Both the position numbers and the translations under genes were made by a program. A stretch of 35,757 bases of DNA from contig NZ_JACSPY010000011.1 in the NCBI RefSeq assembly GCF_014836885.1, positions 60,435 through 96,191 on the forward strand, written 5' to 3'. This document shows, one piece after another, positions 1 to 9,520 of this stretch (the first letter of the stretch is position 1; every line of letters starts with the position of its first letter). The stretch is from Brevibacterium gallinarum (GTDB taxonomy: Bacteria; Actinomycetota; Actinomycetes; Actinomycetales; Brevibacteriaceae). The notes beneath the pieces are model-generated. The model did no database searches and had not been told where the DNA came from. It saw only the letters and a list, made by a program, of their open reading frames with translations.

Positions 1-843
1 CCCGAGACCTCGGCGGCGGGCCGGCTGACCCTTGTCGGCACTCCGATCGGCAACCTCGACGACGCCTCAGCCCACATGCGGGCGGCGATCGAGTCCGCCG
101 ATGTCATCGCCGCTGAGGACACCCGCCGGTTCCTCGGCTTGGCCGAACGCCTCGGACTCCGCCACACGCGGGAGATCACCAGCCTGTTCGATCACAATGA
201 GCAGGCCAAAGCCGAATCCCTCATCGACGAGGTCGCAGCCGGCAGGCACGTCGTGCTCCTCACCGATGCCGGGATGCCGGCCGTCTCCGACCCCGGATAC
301 CGGGTCGTCGCCGCCGCCTACGCCCGCGGCGTCACCGTCACCACCGCCTCGGGTCCGTCAGCGGTCATCACCGCACTCGCCCTGTCCGGGCTGCCGAGCG
401 ACCGGTTCGCCTTCGAGGGATTCCTGCCGCGCAAGGCAGGGGAGCGGCGCAGGAAGCTGGGCGCACTGGCCGCCGATGAGCGCACGCTCGTGTGCTTCGA
501 AAGCCCCCACCGGCTCGTCGACGCGCTCGCCGACCTGGAGGCCGCATGCGGACCCGACCGGCAGATCGCGGTGTGCCGGGAGCTGACGAAGACCTACGAA
601 GAGGTCATCCGCGGCACCATCACCGAGGTGCGCGCGCGAGTCGGCGACGGGGTGCGCGGGGAGATCACCCTCGTGATCTCCGGTGCCTCGCCCGAGGCCG
701 CCGACGCCGGTGACTACGTCGCGGAGATGCGCAGGCTCGTTGACGCCGGCATGCGGGTGAAGGACGCTGCCGGTGAAGTCGCCACCCGGCACGGGGTGTC
801 CAAGCGGCAGGCGTATGAAACGTACCTGCAGGCGGAGCGTTAG
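1..843 (+). CDS. rsmI: 16S rRNA (cytidine-2'-O)-methyltransferase RsmI, 5' end outside window
   Basis: RsmI methylates the 2'-O of C1402 in 16S rRNA with S-adenosylmethionine, tuning the ribosomal P site. The reading frame is open from base 1, so the start lies upstream; an internal ATG at 76 would cut off the signature. Visible family motifs are GTPIGNLDD near residues 13-21, AAEDTRRF, the SGPSAVITALALSGLP segment, FEGFLPRK and ELTKTYEEV. About 280 residues are present, close to the full family length, so only a few residues are missing. The C-terminal part (VKDAAGEVATRHGVSKRQAYETYL) is the usual small helical tail. Its TAG stop lies inside the proposed -10 box of metG, so the two genes are packed tightly. 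Confidence 0.93.
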   Translation, partial: PETSAAGRLTLVGTPIGNLDDASAHMRAAIESADVIAAEDTRRFLGLAERLGLRHTREITSLFDHNEQAKAESLIDEVAAGRHVVLLTDAGMPAVSDPGYRVVAAAYARGVTVTTASGPSAVITALALSGLPSDRFAFEGFLPRKAGERRRKLGALAADERTLVCFESPHRLVDALADLEAACGPDRQIAVCRELTKTYEEVIRGTITEVRARVGDGVRGEITLVISGASPEAADAGDYVAEMRRLVDAGMRVKDAAGEVATRHGVSKRQAYETYLQAER

Positions 844-846
844 ACT
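841..846 (+). promoter_or_regulatory. -10 box TAGACT, metG leaderless promoter
   Basis: TAGACT lies 8 nt before the metG ATG and there is no purine-rich ribosome site between them. This suggests transcription starts at or next to the start codon. It overlaps the rsmI stop codon. One of a repeated pattern in this window; inferred, not measured. Confidence 0.45.
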
Positions 847-854
847 GAGCGTCT

Positions 855-2519
855 ATGACGTTCTACCTCACCACAGCGATCGCCTACCCCAACGGCACCC
901 CGCACATCGGCCACGCCTACGAGTACGTCGCCGCCGACATCATCGCCCGGTTCAAGCGACTCGACGGCGAGCAGGTGTTCTTCCTCACCGGCACCGACGA
1001 GCACGGCCTGAAGATGCAGCAGACCGCCCAGCGTGAGGGCATCACCAGCCGCGAACTCGCTGACCGCAACGCCGCCAAATTCCGGCACCTGCAGGATGTG
1101 CTCGGCTCGACGTATGACCGGTTCATCCGCACCACCGACACCGACCACTACGCGGCCAGCCAGGAGTTGTGGCGGCGGATGGAGGCCGCCGGCGACATCT
1201 ACCTCGACTCCTACTCGGGCTGGTACTCCGTGCGCGATGAAGCGTACTTCGCCGAAGACGAGACCGAGGTGCGCGACGGCGTGCGCGTGGCGGTGTCCTC
1301 CGGTGCCGAGGTGACGTGGACGGAGGAGGAGTCCTACTTCTTCCGGCTGTCCCGCTACGCCGAACCGCTGCTGAAGCTCTACGAGGAGCGGCCCGAGTTC
1401 TTCGGGCCCGAAGGCCGCCGCAACGAGATCGCCTCCTTCGTCCGCTCCGGGCTCAACGACCTGTCGATCTCCCGGACCACCTTCGACTGGGGTGTGCCGG
1501 TGCCAGGCGATGAGAAGCACGTGATGTACGTGTGGGTCGACGCGCTGACGAACTACCTCACCGGTGCCGGCTTCCCCGGCGAGGCCAGCTCCGGTGACCG
1601 GTTCGGGCAGGTGTGGCCGCCGAATGCGCAGATCATCGGCAAGGACATCGCCCGCTTCCACGCCGTGTACTGGCCGGCCTTCCTCATGAGCGCCGGCATC
1701 ACCCTGCCCGAGCGCATCCACGCCCACGGCTTCCTGTTCAACGCCGGTGAGAAGATGTCGAAATCCGTCGGCAACGTCGTCGACCCCTACGACCTCATCG
1801 ACGCCTTCGGACTCGACGCCCTGCGCTTCTTCCTGCTGCGGGAGATCTCCTACGGCCAGGACGGCTCCTACTCAGAGGAGTCGATCATCACCCGCAAGAA
1901 CACCGATCTGGCCAACGAGTACGGCAACCTCGCCCAGCGCTCCCTGTCGATGGTCGCCAAGAACTGCGGCGGCCAGGTGCCCACCCCAGGCTCACTCACC
2001 GCCGAGGACGAGGAGCTGCTGGCACTGGCCCGCGGCGTGCTGCCCGAGGCGCGCCGGCATGTCGATGTGCAGAACCTGCACCTCTACGTCGGCGCCTGCT
2101 GGAAGGTGCTCTCCGAGGCGAACAGGTACTTCTCGGCCCAGGAACCCTGGAAGCTGAAGAAGACCGACGCCGCCAGGATGGAGACCGTGCTGTGGGTGAC
2201 CCTGGAGGTCGTGCGCATCATCACGCTGCTCATCCAGCCGGTGATGCCCGAATCGACGGGGAAGATCCTCGATCAGCTCGGCGTGCCGGCAGGGGAGGCG
2301 GCGGCAGCAGCCGGTGCCCGCAACGTCCATGCCGCCAATGAGGGCGCTCCGGCGATCACCCCGGTGCACGTCGGTGGAGCCGCAGAGGGCGCAGGCGACC
2401 CGGAGGCAGGCCGGCCCGAACCGGCCCGCCTGTTCACCGCAATCGACACCCCGCTGGCCGCCGGCACGCCGCTGCCCAAGCCGGCCCCGGTGTTTCCCAA
2501 GTTCCAGGTGGAGGAGTAG
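855..2519 (+). CDS. metG: Methionyl-tRNA synthetase
   Basis: Charges tRNA-Met with methionine using ATP (class I aminoacyl-tRNA synthetase, cytoplasm). The HIGH-type motif PHIGHAY is at residues 16-22 and the KMSKS loop (EKMSKSVGN) near residue 300, both intact. The connecting-peptide region runs from about 115 to 230; the anticodon-binding helical domain follows the KMSKS loop. At 554 residues it is slightly longer than many actinobacterial forms, because of an Ala/Gly-rich insertion near residues 475-520 before the conserved-looking tail. No C-terminal tRNA-binding EMAP-like domain is seen. Start chosen at the ATG that gives the usual [19 protein letters not shown] beginning. Lies between rsmI and tatD, a common actinobacterial order. 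Confidence 0.97.
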   Translation: MTFYLTTAIAYPNGTPHIGHAYEYVAADIIARFKRLDGEQVFFLTGTDEHGLKMQQTAQREGITSRELADRNAAKFRHLQDVLGSTYDRFIRTTDTDHYAASQELWRRMEAAGDIYLDSYSGWYSVRDEAYFAEDETEVRDGVRVAVSSGAEVTWTEEESYFFRLSRYAEPLLKLYEERPEFFGPEGRRNEIASFVRSGLNDLSISRTTFDWGVPVPGDEKHVMYVWVDALTNYLTGAGFPGEASSGDRFGQVWPPNAQIIGKDIARFHAVYWPAFLMSAGITLPERIHAHGFLFNAGEKMSKSVGNVVDPYDLIDAFGLDALRFFLLREISYGQDGSYSEESIITRKNTDLANEYGNLAQRSLSMVAKNCGGQVPTPGSLTAEDEELLALARGVLPEARRHVDVQNLHLYVGACWKVLSEANRYFSAQEPWKLKKTDAARMETVLWVTLEVVRIITLLIQPVMPESTGKILDQLGVPAGEAAAAAGARNVHAANEGAPAITPVHVGGAAEGAGDPEAGRPEPARLFTAIDTPLAAGTPLPKPAPVFPKFQVEE

Positions 2520-2525
2520 GGCTCA

Positions 2526-3449
2526 ATGGCATCACGGGCTGCAGGCACGTATCCCGAGGTTCCCCCACCGCTGAGCGCCCCCGGCGTCGACACCCACTGC
2601 CACCTCGACATCGGCGTGGGCGCACGCGGGCCGATCAAGGACGGTGAACCCGCCCCGGAGGTCGAACCCGAAGCAGACGAGACCTTCCCGCCGCTGTCGT
2701 TCTTCCATGACACCGCGATGGCTGCCAACATCACGCGCATCGTGCAGATCGGCTGCGAGATGGCCTCGGCCCGCTGGACCGCCGAGGTCGTGGCCGCCGA
2801 GGCCGCCGCTGGTCGTGACTGGATGCTCGGCGGGGTGGCGATCCACCCGAACGAGGCGCCCCGGCTGGCAGCCGCCGGCCTGCTGGAGGAGTCGCTGACC
2901 GAGATCGAGCAGCTCGCCGGTGCCGGGCGGATCCGGGTGGTCGGTGAGACCGGGCTCGACTACTACCGCACCGCCGACGACGGTGTGGCCGACCAGCAGG
3001 AGTCCTTCCGCGCCCACATCGAGATGGCCAAGCGGCTCGACAAGGTGCTCGAGATCCACGACCGGGAGGCCCATGCCGATGTGCTGCGCATCCTCGCTGA
3101 GGAGGGCGCACCGGCCAAGACGGTGTTCCACTGCTTCTCAGGCGATGTCGAGATGGCCCGCATCTGCGCCGAGCGCGGCTACTACATGTCGTTTGCGGGC
3201 AACGTCACCTTCAAACGCTCCGACGACCTACGGCATGCCGCCTCCGTGGTGCCCGATGAGCTGCTGCTCACCGAGACCGACGCCCCCTTCCTCACACCGC
3301 ATCCGCACCGCGGCAAGCCCGGCGGGCCGTACCTGACGGCCCTGACCGTGCGGAAGCTCGCTGAGGTGCGCGGCGTCGACGAAGCCCACATCGCCGAGGT
3401 CACGACCGCCAACGCCGAGCGGATCTTCGGCTCCTGGGCGCTGAACTGA
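2526..3449 (+). CDS. tatD: TatD family metal-dependent hydrolase (DNase-like)
   Basis: Member of the TatD amidohydrolase-fold family; characterised members are metal-dependent 3'-5' exonucleases, though the substrate here cannot be told from sequence. Metal-site motifs are VDTHCHLD (about residues 20-27), VGETGLDYYR, the EIHDREAH histidine, VFHCFSGD and the TETDAPFLTPHPHRGK motif near the C-terminus. At 307 residues it exceeds the usual 255-270; the extra length is an acidic insertion after the first motif (GPIKDGEPAPEVEPEADE region) and an N-terminal extension. It starts 6 nt after the metG stop, so it is probably co-transcribed with metG. In many actinobacteria rpfB and ksgA follow tatD; here rpfB is separated by a gene on the other strand. 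Confidence 0.92.
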   Translation: MASRAAGTYPEVPPPLSAPGVDTHCHLDIGVGARGPIKDGEPAPEVEPEADETFPPLSFFHDTAMAANITRIVQIGCEMASARWTAEVVAAEAAAGRDWMLGGVAIHPNEAPRLAAAGLLEESLTEIEQLAGAGRIRVVGETGLDYYRTADDGVADQQESFRAHIEMAKRLDKVLEIHDREAHADVLRILAEEGAPAKTVFHCFSGDVEMARICAERGYYMSFAGNVTFKRSDDLRHAASVVPDELLLTETDAPFLTPHPHRGKPGGPYLTALTVRKLAEVRGVDEAHIAEVTTANAERIFGSWALN

Positions 3450-3515
3450 GAACGGGCTGGGCGGCTGGGCTGGGACTGACGCAGCGCTGGCGGCTCGCAC
3501 ATCGGTGCGCACGAG

Positions 3516-3534
3516 GGTGCCGGCGACCGGCACC
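3516..3534. terminator. Hairpin between convergent tatD and membrane-protein gene
   Basis: An 8-bp perfect stem GGTGCCGG / CCGGCACC with a 3-nt loop, in the gap between two genes that converge. No T-tract follows, so it would be a weak or bidirectional terminator. Further GC-rich repeats (CCGGTCCGTGCCGG) follow immediately. Confidence 0.4.
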
Positions 3535-3549
3535 GGTCCGTGCCGGTGA

Positions 3550-4227
3550 TCACCGGCGGTGGGTGGCCGCCTGCACATGCGCCTCGATGCGCGCAGCTGT
3601 CGAGAGTCCTCGGTGATTGATGATCTGGGAGACGAACAGCAGCGCCGTCCCCGCACACAGCCAGCCGGCAGCGGCGAGCAGCACGAGCTGCAGCTGCGGA
3701 CGCAGCTGGGCGTCGTAGGGATCAGGAATGGCCACGGCCGCACCGGACCCGACGAGCAGACCGAATCCGGCGACGGCGACGCCGGTGAGGAAGACGCATC
3801 CGAGGCCGATGAGATAGAGGATGATGGCGACGCGGGGCAGCATTCCGGCTGGCAGCGCCTGGAAGAGCTGTTCGCCGCGCAGCGAAGCCAGCGCGGCTCG
3901 CGCGCGGAAGCCGAACGCCCCGATGGCGACGAGCAGTGCGTGCAGTGCGATCCACAGGACCAGCGGCAGCACTCCGGCTCGGCCCAGCTCGTGGGTCGTT
4001 TCGACGAGGATGGTGGCCGGCATTTTCTGCGGCAGCCAGCTGAAGAGGCCGTAGAGCCAGCCGCTTGCCAGGATGAGGAAACCGGCGGCGGAGAAGATGA
4101 GCGTGCTGATGAGCTGCCGATTCAGCAGCCCGCGCAGCCGCAGAATCTGCGAGTGCGCAGGAAGTGCGTCGCCGGTAAGCCCGGCAGACGTACCGCCGGT
4201 GGGAAGAGCGCGAGTCGGGTCGACCAT
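3550..4227 (-). CDS. Unknown four-helix integral membrane protein
   Basis: Not recognised. 225 residues with a polar N-terminus (about 1-36) and four likely membrane helices: about 38-60 (LISTLIFSAAGFLILASGWLY), 80-102, 127-160 and 180-200, followed by a basic, His-rich tail. There is no signal peptide and no enzymatic motif visible. The start at 4227 is preferred over the longer frame reaching 4377 because a TAGGCT box sits 7 nt upstream, fitting a leaderless transcript, and because the upstream extension is Arg-rich and not protein-like. It is transcribed toward tatD and away from rpfB, splitting the common tatD-rpfB gene order. Could be a small sensor or scaffold membrane protein; no function is assigned. 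Confidence 0.75.
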   Translation of the reverse strand: MVDPTRALPTGGTSAGLTGDALPAHSQILRLRGLLNRQLISTLIFSAAGFLILASGWLYGLFSWLPQKMPATILVETTHELGRAGVLPLVLWIALHALLVAIGAFGFRARAALASLRGEQLFQALPAGMLPRVAIILYLIGLGCVFLTGVAVAGFGLLVGSGAAVAIPDPYDAQLRPQLQLVLLAAAGWLCAGTALLFVSQIINHRGLSTAARIEAHVQAATHRR

Positions 4228-4234
4228 AGACCTC

Positions 4235-4240
4235 AGCCTA
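4235..4240 (-). promoter_or_regulatory. -10 box TAGGCT, leaderless promoter of the membrane protein gene
   Basis: TAGGCT on the minus strand, 7 nt before the ATG at 4227. A GAGG stretch is present but is too close to the ATG to be a typical ribosome site. Confidence 0.45.
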
Positions 4241-4372
4241 CGCGTGCACCGGCGCCGCCTCGGCACGTGAGCACCCCCGCGCCTCCGGCTGTGGTACAGG
4301 CCGCGTGACAGTGATTCTCCGGCCCGACAGTGCCGCTGACCAGGGCAGATGGATGCGCGGCGCACTGCATAT

Positions 4373-4409
4373 GTCACAGCTTTGCAATGTTGGTAACGAA
4401 TCGGTTACG
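4373..4409 (+). promoter_or_regulatory. Candidate MtrA-type binding region upstream of rpfB
   Basis: GTCACAGC (4373-4380) is followed by the direct repeat GTAACG (4393-4398) and GTTACG (4404-4409), 11 bp apart, one DNA turn. MtrA, the response regulator of the actinobacterial cell-wall two-component system MtrAB, is known to control rpf and peptidoglycan-hydrolase genes and to bind repeated GTAAC- or GTCACA-like half-sites. The assignment rests on motif likeness and location. The whole 4228-4543 gap (316 bases) holds this element and otherwise only the two divergent gene starts; no coding sequence is seen in it. Confidence 0.4.
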
Positions 4410-4543
4410 CTTGGTCTCGTTCTCATCGCCGCCGCCTGCGCACAGCTGGTCCGGCGGTGCCGGCCCACCGGGGCCGCAAGAGCACTGACATGGAGTCCGC
4501 CACCGCGGGCTGGCATATGCAGAGAGTCTATTGGGGTAGTTAC

Positions 4544-5740
4544 GTGATTCCATCCATTCGCAATCGCAAGGTGCAGATCGTCGCGCAGTCGGTCGTCATC
4601 TCCGCGCTCGTCGGCGGCACCGGTGCCTTCGTGGCACTGAACAAGCCCGTCAACGTCACGGTCGACGGCGAAGCCGAGCAGGTCCGCAGCTTCGGCTCGA
4701 CCGTCGACGACGTGCTCGCCGCACAGGACATCACGCTCGACGAGCGCGACCAGGTCCAGCCCAGCCGCAGCACCCAGGTCGAACGCGACATGAACATCGT
4801 CGTGAACAAGGCCAAGGACCTCGACCTCACCGTCGACGGCAAGCCGATGGACGAATGGACTAACGCCTCGACCGTCGGACAGGCCCTGGCCGACCTCGGC
4901 ATCGAACACGAGGGCGCTGAGGTCTCCGCAGCCCTTGATGACAAGATCAGCGACGGCGAGACCATCGACGTCACCACCGCGAAGACCGTCAGCGTCATGG
5001 CCGACGGCAAGACCCAGCCGGTCGAGGCCGCCGCCAAGACCGTCCAGGACGTCATCAGCGAAGCCGGCATCGAACTCGGCACCGACGACATCACCTCTGC
5101 CCCACTGACCTCCAGCGTCTACGACGGCCAGGTCGTCAATGTCATGCGCGTGGTCAACGAAGAGAAGACCGAGACCGAGACGATCAAGAAGAAGGTCACC
5201 GTCAAGAAGGACTCCTCGCTGCCGCGCGGCGAGAAGAAGGTCGAGAAGAAGGGCAAGGACGGCAAGCGCGAGGTCGTCTTCAAGGTCCGCACGGTCAACG
5301 GCGACGAGGTCAGCCGCGAGGAGGTCTCCTCCAAGGACATCGAGAAGCCGGTCGAAGAGGTCGTCGTCGAGGGCACCAAGGCCCCGGAGAAGAAGCGCGA
5401 ATCAGATAAGAGCTCGCGCAGCAAGGACGACAGCGGCTCCGGCGGCTCGGATAACTCCGAGGACAACTACTCCGGCAGCATGACCACCGCCCAGATCAAG
5501 GAGATGCTCGGCGGACCCGGCTCCAAGTGGTACTCGATCGCCAAATGCGAGTCGAACTTCAACCCGCGGGCGATCAACCAGTCCAACCGCGCCCACTTCG
5601 GGCTCTTCCAGTTCAAGCTCGCCACCTGGCGTTCGGTCGGCGGATCCGGCAACCCGATCGACGCCAGCCCCCAGGAGCAGTTCAAGCGCGCCAAGATCCT
5701 GCAGAAGAAGGCAGGATGGGGCCAGTGGTCCTGCGCTTGA
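4544..5740 (+). CDS. rpfB: Resuscitation-promoting factor RpfB-type cell-wall hydrolase
   Basis: Secreted or membrane-anchored peptidoglycan-cleaving protein that promotes growth of resting cells. In order: an N-terminal anchor helix (about residues 11-32), three DUF348 ubiquitin-like modules (about 36-80, 92-145, 148-200), a G5 domain (about 203-277), a charged Ser/Gly linker (278-315) and a C-terminal lysozyme-like domain (about 320-398). The catalytic Glu (E336 in AKCESNF) and the two cysteines that pair in Rpf domains (C335, C397) are present. The core reads FNPRAIN...HFGLFQF rather than the usual GNWHINTGNGYYGGLQF. Start GTG 4544 is preferred because GGGG lies 7 nt upstream; ATG 4517 in the same frame is possible. 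A strong hairpin follows the stop. The next gene is not ksgA, unlike the common arrangement. Confidence 0.9.
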   Translation: MIPSIRNRKVQIVAQSVVISALVGGTGAFVALNKPVNVTVDGEAEQVRSFGSTVDDVLAAQDITLDERDQVQPSRSTQVERDMNIVVNKAKDLDLTVDGKPMDEWTNASTVGQALADLGIEHEGAEVSAALDDKISDGETIDVTTAKTVSVMADGKTQPVEAAAKTVQDVISEAGIELGTDDITSAPLTSSVYDGQVVNVMRVVNEEKTETETIKKKVTVKKDSSLPRGEKKVEKKGKDGKREVVFKVRTVNGDEVSREEVSSKDIEKPVEEVVVEGTKAPEKKRESDKSSRSKDDSGSGGSDNSEDNYSGSMTTAQIKEMLGGPGSKWYSIAKCESNFNPRAINQSNRAHFGLFQFKLATWRSVGGSGNPIDASPQEQFKRAKILQKKAGWGQWSCA

Positions 5741-5755
5741 TCTGAATCCAGCCAC

Positions 5756-5791
5756 CACCTCGGGCCCGGTCATCGCACCGGGCCCGAGGTG
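5756..5791 (+). terminator. Strong hairpin after rpfB
   Basis: Perfect 15-bp inverted repeat (CACCTCGGGCCCGGT at 5756-5770 with its complement at 5777-5791) and a 6-nt loop, 15 nt after the rpfB stop. There is no T-run after it, typical of high-GC hairpin terminators. Confidence 0.7.
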
Positions 5792-5801
5792 TGTCATCCC
5801 G

Positions 5802-5836
5802 TACCCTGGTCAGGTGGCCAGGCGCCTGGAAGGGGG
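5802..5836 (+). promoter_or_regulatory. -10 box and ribosome site of the FNT channel gene
   Basis: TACCCT (5802-5807) is a likely -10, placing the transcript start near 5814. A strong GGAAGGGGG ribosome site (5828-5836) then precedes the GTG at 5842, which decides this start over the ATG at 5791, which lies inside the rpfB terminator. Confidence 0.45.
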
Positions 5837-5841
5837 CATCC

Positions 5842-6711
5842 GTGAAGAAGTCGCAGACCGACATCGATGAAGCCGAGCAGCGCCGCCGGCTGGGCAACAC
5901 CGACTTCGACATCGAACCGGAGCTGCTCAACGAAGCCGCCGCCACGGTCTCCACCGGCGCCAAGCGGCTCAACCGCACGTGGGTCGAGCTCATCATCACC
6001 GGCTTGTTCGGCGGCATCGACGTCTCCTTCGGAATCCTCGCGATGATCCTCGTGCTGCAGGCCACTGGCAGCGACATCCTCGCCGGCATGGCCTTCGGCA
6101 TCGGCATGTTCGCCCTCAAGATGGCCCACTCGGAGCTGTTCACCGAGGAGTTCCTGCTGCCCATCCACGCGATCGCAGCCGGACAGGGCACCTGGCTCCA
6201 GCTGCTGCGGCTGTGGAGCGTCAAACTCGTGACCAACCTCACCGGCGGCTTCGCCTTCATGTGGCTGACGGTGCTCGCCCTGCCGGACTACCACGGCGCC
6301 CTCGTCGACAAGGCGGCCAGCTACGTCGACAATCCCTCGCTGCTCGTGATGATCTGCCTGTCGCTGCTCGCCGGCGCCTCCATCACGCTCACCACCCGCA
6401 TGCAGCAGGGCACCGACAACCACGTCGTCTTCGCTGTCATCTCGATGATCTCCGGGCTCATCGTCATCGGGCTGGGTCTGCTGCACGGTGCACTCAACGC
6501 GATGATCATCTTCGGCGCGATGGTCGCCGGAGCTGACATCTCGGTCACGGACTTCCTTGTGTGGATGGCGATCGTCATCCCGTTCAACATGCTCGGCGGG
6601 CTGCTCATCATCACGCTGCCGCGGATGGCGCGCACGTGGCGGATCCTGCGGGCAGTGCGCCGCGGTGAGCTGAGCTTCGAAGACCTCGAAGAAGAGGCAG
6701 CCCGCGACTGA
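5842..6711 (+). CDS. Formate/nitrite transporter (FNT) family channel protein
   Basis: FNT proteins form pentameric channels for small monovalent anions or their acids (formate, nitrite, hydrosulfide). 289 residues: a polar N-terminal region of about 45 residues, then six predicted helices (about 47-72, 78-100, 120-145, 165-185, 195-220, 235-260) and a charged C-terminal tail ending EEEAARD. The half-helix regions and the helix pattern fit the family, and the sequence resembles the YfdC-like branch more than FocA/NirC. The substrate is not known. The start is the GTG at 5842, behind a strong ribosome site. It stands alone between the rpfB terminator and the groES regulatory region. Confidence 0.8.
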   Translation: MKKSQTDIDEAEQRRRLGNTDFDIEPELLNEAAATVSTGAKRLNRTWVELIITGLFGGIDVSFGILAMILVLQATGSDILAGMAFGIGMFALKMAHSELFTEEFLLPIHAIAAGQGTWLQLLRLWSVKLVTNLTGGFAFMWLTVLALPDYHGALVDKAASYVDNPSLLVMICLSLLAGASITLTTRMQQGTDNHVVFAVISMISGLIVIGLGLLHGALNAMIIFGAMVAGADISVTDFLVWMAIVIPFNMLGGLLIITLPRMARTWRILRAVRRGELSFEDLEEEAARD

Positions 6712-6743
6712 GCCTGCGTGCTGGCTGTGGCTCCGCGACGGAA

Positions 6744-6770
6744 TTGGCACTCGAGTTGACCGAGTGCCAA
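6744..6770 (+). promoter_or_regulatory. CIRCE operator 1 (HrcA site) with embedded -35
   Basis: TTGGCACTC-N9-GAGTGCCAA, a perfect 9-bp inverted repeat around a 9-nt spacer that matches the HrcA-binding CIRCE element with a change at one symmetrical position. The spacer holds the -35 box TTGACC (6756-6761). A -10 (TCTAAA, 6778-6783) lies 16 nt further on. Confidence 0.85.
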
Positions 6771-6789
6771 GCAGCGCTCTAAAGTCGGA

Positions 6790-6816
6790 TTAGCACACTA
6801 AGCCAATGAGTGCTAA
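6790..6816 (+). promoter_or_regulatory. CIRCE operator 2 (HrcA site) at the transcript start
   Basis: TTAGCACAC-N9-GAGTGCTAA. The right arm matches CIRCE perfectly; the left arm has one mismatch. It begins about 7 nt after the predicted -10, so it would cover the transcript start and be carried into the mRNA leader. Confidence 0.88.
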
Positions 6817-6933
6817 CAGCCCCTGAAGCGGATCGGCGCGCTCGGCACCCGCGACGACGAGCAGGCCACAGCACCACCCAGTGCCCGCCGCAGGACGCTG
6901 TTGAGGACTACAGACAAAGGAGAGTGTCCGCAC

Positions 6934-7227
6934 ATGTCGGTCTCCATCAAGCCGCTCGAAGATCGGATCGTCATCCGTCAGGTTGAAGCCGAGCAGACCA
7001 CTGCATCCGGCCTCGTCATCCCTGACACCGCCAAGGAGAAGCCGCAGGAAGGCGAAGTCGTCGCCGTGGGCCCGGGCCGTGTCGCCGACAACGGCAACCG
7101 CGTGCCGCTCGACGTCGCCGTCGGCGACAAGGTCATCTACTCCAAGTACGGCGGCACCGAGGTCAAGTACGCAGGTGAGGAATACCTCGTGCTCTCGGCG
7201 CGTGACGTGCTCGCCGTCATCGGCTGA
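6934..7227 (+). CDS. groES: Co-chaperonin GroES
   Basis: Heptameric lid of the GroEL chaperonin, cytoplasm. 97 residues, the normal length. Visible motifs: [16 protein letters not shown] at the start, the mobile loop [19 protein letters not shown], the [10 protein letters not shown] strand and the C-terminal [28 protein letters not shown]. The start is the ATG at 6934 behind AAAGGAGAG; the frame extends upstream to a TTG at 6901, but this would add non-conserved residues. Controlled by two CIRCE elements, so heat-shock inducible through HrcA; hrcA itself is not in the window. groEL follows after 49 nt. Confidence 0.98.
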   Translation: MSVSIKPLEDRIVIRQVEAEQTTASGLVIPDTAKEKPQEGEVVAVGPGRVADNGNRVPLDVAVGDKVIYSKYGGTEVKYAGEEYLVLSARDVLAVIG

Positions 7228-7273
7228 GCATCTGCGCCTGAGCAGACTGTTCGTACTTCACAGAAGGAAGTGA

Positions 7274-8869
<1,596 letters not shown>

Positions 8870-8891
8870 TCCTCTGCCCCTGAGCCTGCCT

Positions 8892-8940
8892 CAGCACTGA
8901 CACTGCGCCCCTGGGATGGCCTCCCGGGGGCGCGGTGCTG
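8892..8940 (+). terminator. Hairpin after groEL
   Basis: Inner stem GCGCCCCTGGGA (8905-8916) with TCCCGGGGGCGC (8922-8933), one G-T wobble, plus an outer CAGCAC / GTGCTG pairing (8892-8897 with 8935-8940). It lies between groEL and the convergent HsmA-type gene. Confidence 0.6.
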
Positions 8941-8973
8941 TCATCAGAGTCAGGAGGTCCGGCGGCGGGCCGC

Positions 8974-9375
8974 TCAGCCGAGCATCGAAGCCGCCATCCC
9001 TGTGAAGTAGGGGACGAGCCAGATGATCCACACGATGAGCGAGAAGCGGTGGAAGGTCTGCTTGGCGTCCGCGGTGCCGCGGACCATGACGAGCACCGCC
9101 CAGACGAAGTGGACGGCCATGAGCAGCAGCGCCAGTGCGCCGGTGATCGCCATCGTCAGACTGAGGAACCCGGCAGCGGAGCCGGAGAAGAAGTTCGCAT
9201 CCCCGGATTCGGCGATGCGGCGCATGAATTCGGTGCCGGTGGCATCGCAGACGAGCCCGAGGCCGAAGAATACGACATGAGTCCAGGTGAGGTTCTTGCG
9301 CAGGTGCTCGGCCCAGACGCCGACGGTGTAGAAGATGAGCGCGAGGGTGATGAAGATGATGGCAGGTGTCAGCAT
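8974..9375 (-). CDS. HsmA/TIGR03987-type small integral membrane protein
   Basis: 133 residues with four membrane helices: about 3-21 (AIIFITLALIFYTVG), 34-55, 68-95 and 105-128. The arrangement FITLALIFYTVGVWAEHL, WTHVVFFGLGLVCDATGT, HFVWAVLVMV and FHRFSLIVWIIWLVPYFTGM matches what I remember of the HsmA/TIGR03987 family. No biochemical role is established to my knowledge. Start is the ATG at 9375, which begins directly at the first helix; the long in-frame upstream extension to 9750 overlaps the start of the opposite pseudouridine synthase gene and is rejected. Converges on groEL and diverges from the next gene. Confidence 0.8.
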   Translation of the reverse strand: MLTPAIIFITLALIFYTVGVWAEHLRKNLTWTHVVFFGLGLVCDATGTEFMRRIAESGDANFFSGSAAGFLSLTMAITGALALLLMAVHFVWAVLVMVRGTADAKQTFHRFSLIVWIIWLVPYFTGMAASMLG

Positions 9376-9508
9376 GTCGCCATCGTCGCGCGGCAGGAAG
9401 CCGCGCACATCGGGCCGGCGGCTGACCTCGGCATCAGCCGATCGGTTGATGCTGGCTGCAGGAGCCGCACGGAATCCTCGGCGCGAGCGAAGAGGACTGC
9501 TGAACCCG

Positions 9509-9514
9509 TAGGCT
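9509..9514 (+). promoter_or_regulatory. -10 box TAGGCT, pseudouridine synthase leaderless promoter
   Basis: TAGGCT followed by 6 nt (GGGGAC) and ATG. The GGGG could act as a ribosome site but is only 2 nt from the ATG, so a leaderless start is more likely. Confidence 0.45.
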
Positions 9515-9520
9515 GGGGAC

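Noticed and set aside
4228..4543. A ydaO (c-di-AMP) riboswitch before rpfB
   Set aside because: Such riboswitches occur before rpf genes in some actinobacteria, but the conserved blocks were not found here; only the repeat-type protein site is visible.
5794..6750. 318-codon minus-strand frame opposite the FNT channel gene
   Set aside because: His/Asp-rich shadow frame; the plus strand has the transmembrane family pattern and a strong ribosome site.
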